DNA of 64,000 nt, taken from positions 1,672,589,172 to 1,672,653,171 of the forward strand of contig CM062816.1 in NCBI GenBank assembly GCA_031772625.1. The letters run 5' to 3'. The position numbers were made by a program, and so were the translations under genes. This stretch comes from Pinus tabuliformis. Lineage: Eukaryota > Streptophyta > Pinopsida > Pinales > Pinaceae. Shown here one piece after another: positions 20,312 to 31,098 of this stretch; the first letter of the stretch is position 1, and the number at the start of each line of letters is the position of its first letter. A model generated the notes under the pieces. It was given only the letters and a program-made list of their open reading frames with translations, was not told where the DNA came from and did no database searches.

Positions 20312-23300
20312 TGGTATCATAGTGTGGTTCATTTGCATAAGGGCAAGAAGGAGATCACAAGGGCCTCTAGTCATGGCAAAGAAGTCTGATCATCTAGGAC
20401 CAAGCTCCTAGAAAGAAGAAAATCTAACTTTTGAGCACTCTAATTATAGTGACTAGGCCGCAGAGAGAATAAAAGTATTAAGAAGATAATAACACTGTTT
20501 TGAAAGGCCGAAAAGCTAAGGAGATAGCCCACTCAAGGCTTAAGAATTTATTTGAACCAATCCAACCTAGAAGAGAATTTTAGTTGCAAAAGAGCATACT
20601 TCTGAAGTCTATATATCTGTAAACAAATCACAGACCTGAGCTTATAGGTCGAAGTACCTAGAGGAGCCGAATAAAATATTTATGAGCATAGTCAAGGTCG
20701 GGCTCCTTAAGGAATAAAGCGTAATTTTGAGTATTGTTTAAAGGTTCTGAAATCACCATTTTACAAGTTCCTGTACATATAAAGATTACCTCAAGTTCTA
20801 TCAAGATGACCAAGTATAAAGCTTGAAATATAAAAGTAGTCCTTGAAAACAACAAAGAAAGGAACAAGGGATGAATTGTTTAATATTTATGGAGACCTAC
20901 TTGAAGAGACTTCTACAAAGCTATATTCACCCTAAAGTTAAAAGAGTTGAGACCACTGTAGAAAAGGGACAAGAATCTATGATTGTATATATACCAGATC
21001 CATACTTCAATTGTGACATAAAAGGCTGATGTGGAGGATCTCAGTTCTTGACATCATAGGAAGTCAACTTTAGTGAAACCTAATTCATCAACTATACATA
21101 GTCACTTCATAGTCCTATACAATGGCAAAAAACCGAGACATCTAATGCAAATGTTGGCAGTCATATACATATATATACTTCAAATAATTTCATTTAGTTT
21201 GGACAATGGAATATGATTTTGAAGCCTCCTTAATGTTTGACAATCTCCTCAGCTACAAAACTGAGGAGAACATCCAACATTTGAAGAACCAACTCGAAGA
21301 AATCAAGTAAGTATTGTTTATTTTGTTTATTTTTGTCTAATTCATCTAACACTATGACTACAGTTTGCAAGAAGAGCAATAAGCTCAATGGAGCATCAAA
21401 TATTCAAGCATAGAAGGTTGAGGTATGTAACATTGAGGTATCATTTGTTAAAAGGTTTAGCATGAAATGCTTTAGGGTTTGGTTACTCTTATGATTTTAG
21501 GGTTGGCTTGAAGATTGTTAATATTTACGATTATAAACCCTAGATAGAACATATGAAAAACTCTAACCCTAATACTCTTATTTCTAACTCATGATATCTA
21601 GGGCTTGTAAGTAGAACAATGTCCCTAGAGCTAGTTAAAGTTTGTACTCAAAATCCCTTGAAATCCATTCAAGGTAATGGAAATCCTAGTTAGACATTAT
21701 GCTATTGTACTTGTATATTTTGGTTGTGCTTGTCAATAAATAATGCATGGATATATTGAAGAAAGAAAAGTTGGATCCTTGGGTACAAATTGACTCATAT
21801 AGATCATGAAGATGCTAAGAGGGAGTCCTTCAATAAAGAAACCCTACAAGGTTTGTAAAGGAGCAACTCAAGGTATGTTCAAAGATCTCATGATTTATAG
21901 CTAGTCTTCCTCACATAACAAAAGGTACGATTATTTTTGGAATTTACTTTATATTACTAGCTCTATTATGCTTGGGGTCTTGAATCATAAAGATTTATTG
22001 TAAGAACCTAGCCTTTTGGTGCTTAGGGTATGTTAACAATAAAGATAAAACCCTAGTCCTCTTACAGTTTGAACCTATGATGGAATCCTATTCTCTTGAT
22101 GTTTAGGGTTTGTTAATGTTATGAAATTCTAACCTTTTTAGGGTTTGTTGCCGATGTCTAGGCTCCTATATTTTTAGGGTTTGGCGAATTAGGGTTTATG
22201 ACAAAACCCTTGCGATAGTCAATCCTAGAAATGAAATCTTGGCCGTATGTGCTTCCCCATGATTGAAACCGTAGTCTAATAAAAATTTGTTGTATATCTC
22301 ATTTTGAAGTTTGATGTTTTATGATAGAATCTTAGTAAGAGACTAATAAGAAAAGTATTAATGAAACCCTAGAAATATAATGTTTTCACTATGATTAGAA
22401 TTCTAACTTGATTATTGATATGATTTGGCTTTGGTGATGAGATTTAGAGTTTGTGACGAAACCCTAGTAAGTGTTGTTGCAAGAAGTTCAATGGATGTAA
22501 CTCTTGATTTAGAATCTGATTTATTATGCTCCTATTATAATGAAATGCTAACCCTATATTGATAAAGTTGACTTCATACTCTTGTACATATATATCTGTG
22601 TTTGGTTGTACTTGTTATTGAAGGTTTACAAGTACATAATCTTCAATATGGTTACTTACCTCATATTTGATGGAAAGAGGGATCTGTGAGAACCTCGATG
22701 ACATTAAAGTTTGATATATGACCTTGTTGCTATGTGAAGGAATGATAGAGTTTTGGAAGGTCTAAATTCTCTGATGAATTGTTGATGAAAAAAAGAGAGC
22801 CTGTATGACTGGAAGAATAAGATAGTTGATTGACTTGTCCCCTAATAAAGGAAAGTGTATATCTCCCTAGTTGAGAGGGATTTTGAAGAACAAAGAATGA
22901 CTTGATGAAAAGGCCATTAGGATGTTCTGAGATTGGAAAATAGCTAAAGCCCTACAGATAGGTTGTTCATGATTGATGAAATTGCAAACAAAACTTGGTT
23001 ACGTTGAAAAGTGCTGAGGTTGAGTTTGGTGCTGTTGGAAAATTGAAGAAGGAAGCTTCAAATGAGATGTATTTGGATAATATAATGATGATTTAAGCAA
23101 CATTAGAATAACTAAAGACCTAGAAGGTTTGTTATTGATTAGGGTTGTGATTGTGCAGGATATTTCCATAAGAAGGTTGAACGTTTGAAGCATGCTTGGA
23201 TTAGTGGATATATCTGGTTTAGTTGATAAGGAGTGATGAATAATATTGGGGTGACAAGATGCTTGGGAGGACATTTGGCTAGCTTGTGATGATGTCTAGA

Positions 23301-23569
23301 TCCCGAAGTAGGGAGGGTGGCAATGGTCTTGGAGCTCTGACCTTCAATACACACCTAGATCCCTGGGTTTGTGTTAGAGCTGAAGCCTGGTACTTAGAAT
23401 GGCTAAAGCTTGGAACACACCTTAGTCCCAATCAGATTAGATACCTTGGTCAAGTTTCTAATCTGTAGAATTGCTTGTGTTGTGACTCTTCGTAAACCAT
23501 ACCATTTTGAGATCTTCCATGTACCTCTGTATATATGTAATTGTGAATACCTCCGTAGTTAAGAGGGAG
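20312..23569 (+). other. non-coding interior with telo-box-rich stretch
   Basis: No ORF of note. Between about 21470 and 22460 the motifs ttagggttt, aaaccctag and aaccctaa recur about every 30-80 bases, often with gatgtttagggtttgttgatg-like context. These match the plant telo-box and telomere-type heptamer but are dispersed and degenerate, not a tandem telomere array. The matching stretch in copy B is about 48950-49930. Confidence 0.6.
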
Positions 23570-24514
23570 TGTTGAAGAATGTAACTAGTGTCGATCTTCA
23601 TAATTGTAATTGAGTCATGATGTAATGTATTTGTCAAAAGAAAATAAATTATTATAAAAGAAAATTGACTTATTAAAGCATGGGTTTCATGCTTGGGTCA
23701 TTGGTCAATAGGCCAAGAGGCTCCATTGTAGGCTTCTAGGTTTATGCCTTAAGCTATTGTCATCGTTATTATATTCTAGACCCTTCTTGGGATCTTTGTG
23801 TCAATGATTTTTTTTGTTTTTTTGTTTTTTTATGTATAAAGTCCTCCTCCACCAAGTCAACTACCTAGTCCTCCAAATTCGGCCTCAAAATAGTTGACAG
23901 GTCAGCCTCGAGTTGAGCTTCAAACAACTATGAATAGCCTACCATTCGACCTATTGTGGAAGAAGATTAATGATCTGCAATTCAGACATCATCAAAGAAA
24001 TGCGAAGGGGTCAAATAGAAGTCTTATGTCATCTCTATGAAGAAACTAATATAGCGAAGGAAGGAAAGACTCTTGGAAGTCGAAAATTATGTCTCAAATG
24101 CAACTACATGCTTGAAGGTATAGACCTACTTTAGAAGTGCAGTGTAGGTCGAAATTCTTGAAGTTGCAGGACCACTTTGACTTGAAGGAAAAAGGCTAGT
24201 ACATTGAAGTTGATTTGGTGGATGGAAGGAAAAAATGTTTTCGTCAAAAGGGTCTTGGTTGTTTCAATCTGATTAAAATATTATAGCAGAAGAGTTTGAC
24301 TGGGTTTTCCCCTTCATAAAGGTTTTGCCCTCGTTGAGCGCCTACATCTTATGTCCTTTTCTTGTGTTTATGATCTTGTTTTTAACATTTTCCTTGATGA
24401 TGGAAAGCACACTAATATAATGAAGAAGAACTAAATGATATCACAAGAACATGTCAATTTAAGAGAAATAGTTTAATGAACCCTAATCTAAATGTTGTGC
24501 TAGATTTCTCAACA
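23570..24514 (+). repeat. 3' LTR of copia-like element A
   Basis: 945 bp, starts TGTTGAAGAATG after the purine tract and ends TTTCTCAACA, followed by aggga. Confidence 0.88.
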
Positions 24515-24720
24515 AGGGAGACAAAAAATACCTCTGAGACATGGAGTCCTTCACTGATGCCAAAGCCCTCAGCGAGAATGGGGTTTGCAAAAGGGAACAA
24601 GGGATCAATTAGAGCTAACCAGGGTAGGGATGACGGGAAGGATTGTGCTGAAAGCTCTGCATCCACACAACTCCATGGCCGACCATCGAGACCTTGACCT
24701 AAGACGTCTTATAGTTCTTC
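24515..24720 (-). pseudogene. LINE ORF1 N-terminal fragment, copy A
   Basis: The minus strand reads DAELSAQSFPSSLPWLALID and then PLFPFANPILAEGFGISEG before being cut by the copia-like insertion. It is collinear with the ORF1 part at 18470-19398 once the insertion is removed. The true 5' end of the LINE is not marked by any clear feature; AT-rich DNA begins near 24730. Confidence 0.58.
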
Positions 24721-25171
24721 TTATTGTGTTGATAAGTATGTTTATTTTGGAATAAAAGTTTTAGAATTTTAATTAAATTATTAATTAATAAATGATAGGA
24801 ATTTGATGTCTACATAATAATATTTTTAGTAATAGTTGTGATAAAAAATTGAGATTTATGACAAAGATAATTATGTCTTTTTTACTTTTTCAATTTAATT
24901 ATAAAATTATAAAATTAAAATATAAAAAACATTTAAAAGATGAAATGAATTATGAGTATGTCATATTGATAAACCAATTAGATATAAATTAGTTAGCTTG
25001 AATAAGTATTAATCCTCAAACATCATGAGAAAGAGTTGAAAAAAAAAAAGTTAAAAAAAAATTCTTAATCCTGCAACCTCTGAAAAAGAAATTGATGATG
25101 GGAATAAATTAGAATCTACCAAAATTGAAGTAAATTAAAATCTACATCATCCAAATCGAAATGTTTGATTG
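24721..25171. other. AT-rich spacer containing the single-copy target of the block B patch
   Basis: No gene. 24818-25027 corresponds to the segment present twice in block B (51921-52143 and 54966-55173), where it flanks the inserted gene fragments. Here it is single and uninterrupted. Confidence 0.7.
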
Positions 25172-25299
25172 GGCTTTTCCTATTTCCACCTCTATAGCAT
25201 TAAAAATGCTATCGCGAAAGTGGAAAAGACACATATGACTATTCCCCTCGCATCTCAGAGAACATTTATAATGCTATACACATGGAAATAGGAAAAGCC
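25172..25299. mobile_element. 128-bp MITE, Mutator-like
   Basis: About 29-bp inverted ends starting GGCTTTTCCTATTTCCA and continuing to TATAGCAT on both sides with three mismatches. The flanks gtttgattg and gattgattg form a 9-bp target duplication with one mismatch, the size typical of Mutator-like elements. Block B at 55310 has the empty site (gtttgactgcagg). Confidence 0.82.
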
Positions 25300-25676
25300 G
25301 ATTGATTGCAGGGATAAGAAAATCGAGGGACACTTCTGTGTGCTGACATGACGTAGTGGAAAGGAATATTTTTGTCTTTTTGGTGGGATTCGGGATAGGG
25401 AGATAAAAAGTTCCATTTGTCTTTATATCACATGAATGATGAACTGACCACGACGCAGTTGTCGCAACGACAGCGACGGAAAAGCTCAAAACACAGAAAA
25501 GAACAGACAGAAAAGCTAAAAAGCCAAGCATATATCTATTCCGCGACACCGTTAACACTGCCTCCATTCCACTGTTCCGCCCGTCTGTATGTTACAGCAA
25601 AAGCCGGGAAGGCTTTTTGGCTTTTTGTAGGTAGCCGTTGATGATGCCTCTGCCTCCCGGCTCTAGCCCCTCCATC

Positions 25677-25686
25677 TATTTAAATA
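25677..25686 (+). promoter_or_regulatory. TATA box of unit A1
   Basis: tatttaaata, followed about 26 bases later by ccatggaggtgtg. The same box and spacing occur at 29772-29781, 55684-55693 and 59639-59648, which argues for past promoter function. Confidence 0.5.
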
Positions 25687-26376
25687 CTTCCATTCCCAAT
25701 TCCGATTATCCATGGAGGTGTGTGAGGTGTGTGGGAAGCCTGTTTTTCAACTTTCCATTTAAACGTTTCCATCCATGGAAGACGCACAACATACATTCTG
25801 CCTTTCTGATTTATCAATTCTCATTTCAATTAGATTCTTTCTTTTTTTCTTTGTGTTGTGGATGTCTATTTCATTTTTGCTTTGAAAGATTTCTGTGGCT
25901 GATGATCCTGTTTATTTTCAGTTTCGGCTTCTTGATTTTTTTTCCCTTTAATTTATGTTTCTACTGCACTTCTTTATGTTTCTATGGGTTGGGGTTTTTG
26001 GATTGCTTTTTTGGATTGCTGTTGTTCTTATTTCTCATTTATCAATTTTCCCCAATATTTGAAAGTCCAGAGATATGTATCTGCACCTGCAGGTATATTA
26101 TCTTATTAAAGCTCTGAGAAATCGAGCTAATAATTCCGGACAAAAGCGCTCAGCAAGCCTTCAGGTAAACAAGTTTCATCCATCCCAATTTCATTTCATA
26201 TGCTGGTAAATGGAAATGTTGAGGAAGATTAGAAGTGTAGGGTTGATAAATAATCTTTTTCCTCTTTCAGTTCTTTCCTCTGCCCAAGGAGGGACAGTTT
26301 GCAAAGAGTTGAGTTGAGTTTCGGCTTGTGGCGCAATGGCGTCTAAAAGAGAAGGGCGGTCATGTTGTTCTAAACT

Positions 26377-26640
26377 TGGTAGATGCCCGGCTTTGGTTTC
26401 TTTCCGGTTGATTTCCTCTGCATCCAGACGGGACGATACCCTAACCATATTCCTATAGTTGATGCAGAACTACAGATTCCCTGCTAGTTGGGTTTGGGTT
26501 TTCTGGTAGATGCCTGACTTTGGTTGTTTTCCGTTTGATTTCCTTTGCATCTAGACGGGATGATACCCTAATCACATGACTATGGGTGATGCAGAACTAC
26601 ATATTCGAGACTCCCTGCGAGTTGGGTTCGAGTCTTCTGG
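26377..26640 (+). repeat. 127-bp tandem duplication in the exon-like part, unit A1
   Basis: Copies start tggtagatgcc at 26377 and 26504. Each contains gcatc(c/t)agacggga and gatgcagaactaca. The same duplication is present in all four units, so it predates them. Confidence 0.88.
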
Positions 26641-26861
26641 TGGAATTGACGAGGAGGACAATTGATGAAGTCGCTCGGTTAGCCAATGGAAAAAACTGTA
26701 CCGCCAACAAATTGTTGATGTTTTGCCCCATCTCAGAGTAGCTGCCAGTCTTACTACAACAGTGAAAAGGTCAGTAGTCTAGTCTCTATTTTCTATTTTC
26801 TGCTTCGGATTTTGATTATGTAGATGAAATAACATGCATATAAGGTTGCATTTATTCTAGG

Positions 26862-27215
26862 TCTTGTTTTATTTTTGAAACACGAAGTGAAAGGGGGTTT
26901 ATGGAGTAGATGTCACAGGCAAAAATTCCATCAATTCCATCTAGATTTAATATAGCAGTTGTTTTTTTTTAAACACTAAGCGAAAGGAGATTTATGGAGT
27001 AGATTTCGCAGAGAAAAAATCCATCACATCTAGATTTAATATAGCAGTTCTTGTTTTCTTTTTGAAACAGGAAGTGAAAAGAGATTTATCGAGTAACTGT
27101 TACTGGACAAAAATTACATCTACATTTATTATAATATAGTAGTCCTTGTTAGATGTCAGACAAAAATTCCATCAATTCCATCTAGATTTAATATAGCAGT
27201 TTTTAAATATGAACT
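26862..27215. repeat. minisatellite of roughly 60-115-bp units, A1
   Basis: Repeats of tttttgaaacacgaagtgaaa, then tttatggagtagatg, then attccatcaattcc(a) and tctagatttaatatagcag. About four degenerate copies are present; block B has a similar number (56850-57225), while unit B2 has about one (62690-62785). Confidence 0.75.
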
Positions 27216-27907
27216 AAATTTAGGTTTAAATTCCATCAATTACATCTAGATTTAATATAGCAGTTTTCAAATATAGACTCAATTTAAGTTTAGGTTTAAT
27301 AGAGTAATTTTCAAATCAACTAAATTCATATTTCAAAGCTATAATCATATTCTTCAATATTTAAGTAAATTCTGATTTAATATAATAGTTTTAAAAATTC
27401 ACATTTCAAAGCGGCTCTAATTATCTTCTACAATATTTAAACATATTGTATGAATGTATTATGAAACGATAGCATGCCATTTTGTGTCACTGATGGGCTG
27501 TAAACAATAAATATGTTCTTCATTATTTAACTTTTCAATAAATATGTTCTTCATTATTTAACTTTTAATTAAATATGTTCTTCATTAACCTAGAATATGA
27601 TGTTGGAAAACACTATCTATTTAGTTAATTTTTAATAGGTTTTATAAGATTTTTTTTGTTTTGTTTTTGTTTTTTTTAATACATTTTTTGACCATATTTA
27701 TTTTTGTTTATGGTTGATTTTTTTTGTGTGTTATATTTTAATAGTAAATAAGACAAATTAATAGATGATTTGTTTTGTTTTTAAGATAATCTTACTTATC
27801 AATCTGAAATGGACAAATACAACTTGTCATATTTATAGTTTTGTCATTTTTCTAAAAAGGAAAATGACAAGTTGTATTGACTAGAAATAATTTAGCTAGG
27901 CTATTTT

Positions 27908-28093
27908 GGAATATTACATTATTTTGTATATATTTCATTTCATTTAGAGTGTTGCAAGTTATTTTCTTGTCTGTTATTGTGGAATATTACATTATTTGTA
28001 TATATTTCATTTCATCTAGAGTGTTGCAAGTTATTTTATTACATTATTTGTATATATTTCATTTCATCTAGAGTGTTGCAAGTTATTTTCTTC
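27908..28093. repeat. 73-bp variable tandem repeat, A1
   Basis: Unit ggaatattacattat...tagagtgttgcaagttatttt, about 2.7 copies here, two in B1 (57795-57934) and roughly one in B2 near 63270, so copy number differs between the duplicates. Confidence 0.82.
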
Positions 28094-29294
28094 TCTGGTC
28101 GAAACTTGGAAGAAAAAACATTATTTACTACCCAAAATTGAATCGAATGACCTCAGAATGCAATTATAATTGTTTAGCATGAAATCATAATTGTCTAGCA
28201 AAAACAAGTTTTACTAGAGAGAAAATGCTTAGGTACTCTTCTTTTCTGCTCATGAAATAAACTCAGGTCTAAAAATGTCAATGCATTGCTTCGTATATAT
28301 TTCATTTCATTTAAAGTGTTGTAAGTTATTTTCTTCTCCTGATGAAATTTGAGGAAAAATCATTATTTACTACTCAAAATTGTATCTAAAATGCACTCCT
28401 AATTGCTCAGTAAAAAGGTTTTATGAGAGAAAATGCTTTGGTGCTCTTTTTTTCTGCTCACAAAATAAATTCAGGCTTAAAAAAGCCACTGCATAGTTTG
28501 AAATTCTTTAAAACATATTTGTGCATTTATTATCAAGTAACTAGAGGCCATTTTTATTTATTTTAGATGAAAATATATTGTACATATCCTTTTTCAAAAT
28601 TTAGTTTTTTGTTATCCAAATATTGATTGTTTTTTATATTGCCATTTAAGAAATACATAATTTACTAATAAGCATTTTTTACCATAGAAACTTTCTTTCA
28701 TAATTTGAGAGAGACATATGCTCAAGTTCACTTGTTTAAATTCATTATTTTGTTTAAAGGACCTTGGACTTTGAGAGTGGATGATTTCCTTTAATATATA
28801 TAATAAAAAATGTTTATAAATTAATTAAAATATTTTTATTAATTTAAATTTTATAATAATTTAATTAAATATATAATCAGATTATGAATAAATCTTTAAA
28901 CATAATTTTGAATAAACTATCATATTTTTATTTTAAGTAGGAATTTAACATGAGTTTAAAGAGATCCAATTTCTTCACTTGTAATTTTTTTTTATGAGTA
29001 GACATTATTTAAATGTATTGTATAATTATTTATTATTTTTAATTTTGAAAAAAATATTTTGACTGATATTTTCAAATTTTCAATTTCAATTTTGATGATA
29101 GACAGATATAGTTACACATCACACAGACATTGGGATGTAAAATAAGCCTTTCGATTCATGATACTGAAATGTAAAATAAATCTTTCACTGAAAAATGAAA
29201 ACACCAAATAATTAAAATATTTTTCATTAATTTAAATTTTATAATAATTTAATTACAGCTATAATTAAATCATAGGCGGCAAGGAGACTTCTTT

Positions 29295-29457
29295 GGGGAA
29301 ATGTTGTTTCCAACCCTATAGCAAAGTTAATGCGGCCTGACATGGCTGCTCGATACCCCGATATAACAGGCCGTTTTTTTTTTCCCTAGTCATCACCAAG
29401 CGTGTTATATCTGGGTATCACACTAACTTTGCTATAGGGTTGGATATAGGAGTCGCC
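29295..29457. mobile_element. 163-bp foldback MITE with 8-bp target duplication
   Basis: ACTTCTTT flanks both sides (29287-29294, 29458-29465). An internal 21-bp inverted pair TCCAACCCTATAGCAAAGTTA lies at 29309-29329 and, inverted, at 29424-29444. A second inverted pair gatacccc/agatataaca lies further in, so most of the insert folds on itself. Block B at 59335 has the empty site with one acttcttt. The 8-bp duplication fits hAT-type MITEs. Confidence 0.82.
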
Positions 29458-29793
29458 ACTTCTTTGTGGCTGACATGACAGAGTGTAAAGGAATAATTTT
29501 ATCTTTTTGGTGGGATTCGGGAGATAAAAGGTTCCAATTGTCTTTACGTCACATGACCTGACCACGACGCAGTTGTTGCAGCAACAGCGACGAAAAAGCT
29601 TAAAACACAAAAGAACAGACAGAAAAGCTAAAAAGCTAGCACCGTTAACACTGTTTCCATTCCACTGTCCGCCCATCTCTATGTTGCAGCAAAAGCCAGG
29701 AAGGCTTTTTGGCTTTTTGTAGGTAGCCGTTGATGATGCCTGTGCCTCCCCTGCTCTAGCCCCGCCCCACCTATTTAAATACTTCCATGTGTC

Positions 29794-30650
29794 ATCCCAT
29801 ACTTTCTCAATTCTGATATCCATGGAGGTGTGCGGCCTTCTCTCGCCTTTCCATTTAAATTTTTCCATCCATTGAAGACGCACAGCATAGATTCTGCCTT
29901 TCTGATTTATAAATTCTCACTTCAAGTAGCTTTTATCTTTTTTATTTTGTTGTTGTTTTGTGGATGTCTATTCCTTTTTTGCTTTGAAAGATTTCTCTGG
30001 TTTTTGGATTGTTGTTCTTATTTCTCATTTATCGATTTTCCCCAATATTTGAAAGTCTAGAGACATGTAGCTGCACCTGCAGGTATATTATCATATTAAA
30101 GCTCTCTGAGAATCGAGCTAACAATGCCGGACAAAAACACTCAGCAAGCCTTCAGGTAAACAAGTTTTGTCCATCTTCATTTCATTTCATATGATGGTAA
30201 ATGAAAAGGTTGAGCAAGATTATCCTATACTTTCTCAATTCTGATATCCATGGAGGTGTGCGGCCTTCTCTCGCCTTTCCATTAAAAATTTTCCATACAT
30301 TGAAGACGCACAGCATACATTCTGCCTTTCTAATTTATAAATTCTCATTTCAAGTAGCTTTTATCTTTTATCTTTTTTGTTGTTGTTGTTTTGTGGATGT
30401 CTATTTCTTTTTTGCTTTGAAAGATTTCTCTGTTTTTTGGATTGCTGTTCTTATTTCTCATTTATGGATTTTCCCCAATATTTGAAAGTCCAGAGACATG
30501 TATCTGCACCTGCAGGTATATTATCATATTAAGCTCTAAGAATCGAGCTAACAATTCCGGACAAAAACACTCAACAAGCCTTCAGGTAAACAAGTTTGAT
30601 CCATCCTCATTTCATTTCATATGATGGTAAATGAAAAGGTTGAGCAAGAT
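29794..30650 (+). repeat. 428-bp tandem duplication within unit A2
   Basis: Copies start atccc(t)atactttctcaatt at 29794 and 30222 and both end ggttgagcaagatta. Also present in B2 (59661-60523) but not in A1 or B1, so it arose after the units diverged and before the block duplication. Confidence 0.88.
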
Positions 30651-30810
30651 TAGAAGTGTAGGGTTGATAATTTTTTATTTTTTTGTTGTTGTTTATTAAC
30701 ACAGTTATTTCCTCTGCCCAAGGAGGGACAGTGGGCAAAGAGTTGAGTTGAGTTTCAGATTGTGGCATAATGGCGTCTGAAAGAAGAGGGCGGTCATATT
30801 GTTTTAAACT

Positions 30811-31076
30811 TGGTAGATGCCCGGCTTTGGTTGCTTTCCGTTTGGTTTCCTCTGCATCCAGACCGGACTAGAGCCTAACCATATGACTATGGATGATGCA
30901 GAACTACAGATTCCTTGCGAGTTGGGTTTGGGTTTTCTGGTAGATGCCCGACTTTGGTTGTTTTCCGTTTGATTTCCTCTGCATCCAGACGGGACGAGAT
31001 CCTAACCATATGACTATGGGTGATGCAGAACTACAGATTCCAGATTTCCTGCGAGTTGGGTTGGGGTCTTCTGGTG
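30811..31076 (+). repeat. 127-bp tandem duplication in the exon-like part, unit A2
   Basis: Copies start tggtagatgcc at 30811 and 30938; the first carries an in-frame stop (gaccggactag). Confidence 0.85.
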
Positions 31077-31098
31077 GAATAGATGAGGAGGACAATTA

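Larger units (their letters stand above)
19399..24514 (+). mobile_element. non-coding copia-like LTR element, copy A (5.1 kb)
   Basis: LTRs 19399-20311 and 23570-24514 both start TGTTGAAGAATG and end TTTCTCAACA. The PBS at 20312 reads TGGTATCATAG and a purine tract AAGAGGGAG (23561-23569) precedes the 3' LTR. The flanks gggga (19394-19398) and aggga (24515-24519) are a target duplication with one mismatch. The 3.26-kb internal region has no recognisable gag or pol, so the element is non-autonomous. It is inserted inside LINE ORF1. Confidence 0.87.
25309..29286 (+). repeat. promoter-like unit A1 (about 4 kb)
   Basis: First of four related units (A1, A2, B1, B2). Each starts with an ACGT-rich stretch (tgacgtagtgg, accacgacgcagttgtcgc) and a TATA box. 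A conserved tctgcacctgcag and a putative donor ttcag|gtaaac (GT at 26165) follow. Then come a putative acceptor cctctttcag (26261-26270), a 127-bp tandem exon-like segment and a long AT-rich intron-like tail with minisatellites. The layout suggests the duplicated 5' end of a plant gene. Reading frames after atggcgtc(t) are short and stop early in every copy, so no protein can be assigned. Confidence 0.6.
13407..31098 (+). repeat. duplicated block A
   Basis: It matches block B (40324-60966) through the same order of insertions: gypsy with TTGAA flank, LINE ORF1, copia-like element, LINE 5' part, AT-rich spacer, and promoter-like units 1 and 2. The two copies differ by scattered substitutions and by private insertions, so they are real diverged copies rather than an assembly echo. 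Collinearity ends at 31098, right after gaagtcgc. Confidence 0.9.
29466..31098 (+). repeat. promoter-like unit A2 (partial)
   Basis: Tandem relative of unit A1, from the ACGT-rich stretch through the exon-like duplication. It contains its own TATA box (29772), a 428-bp internal duplication, a donor (GT at 30156) and an acceptor-like aacacag before 30707. The frame after atggcgtctgaaagaagagg stops after about 33 codons. The unit is cut at 31098, where unrelated sequence with an ORF begins. Confidence 0.6.

Noticed and set aside
21470..22460. Interstitial telomere array
   Set aside because: The heptamers are dispersed and degenerate rather than head-to-tail.
25638..26117. 159-codon ORF rich in Phe and Leu in unit A1
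   Set aside because: It runs through the TATA box and pyrimidine-rich intron-like DNA, and is broken in the other units.
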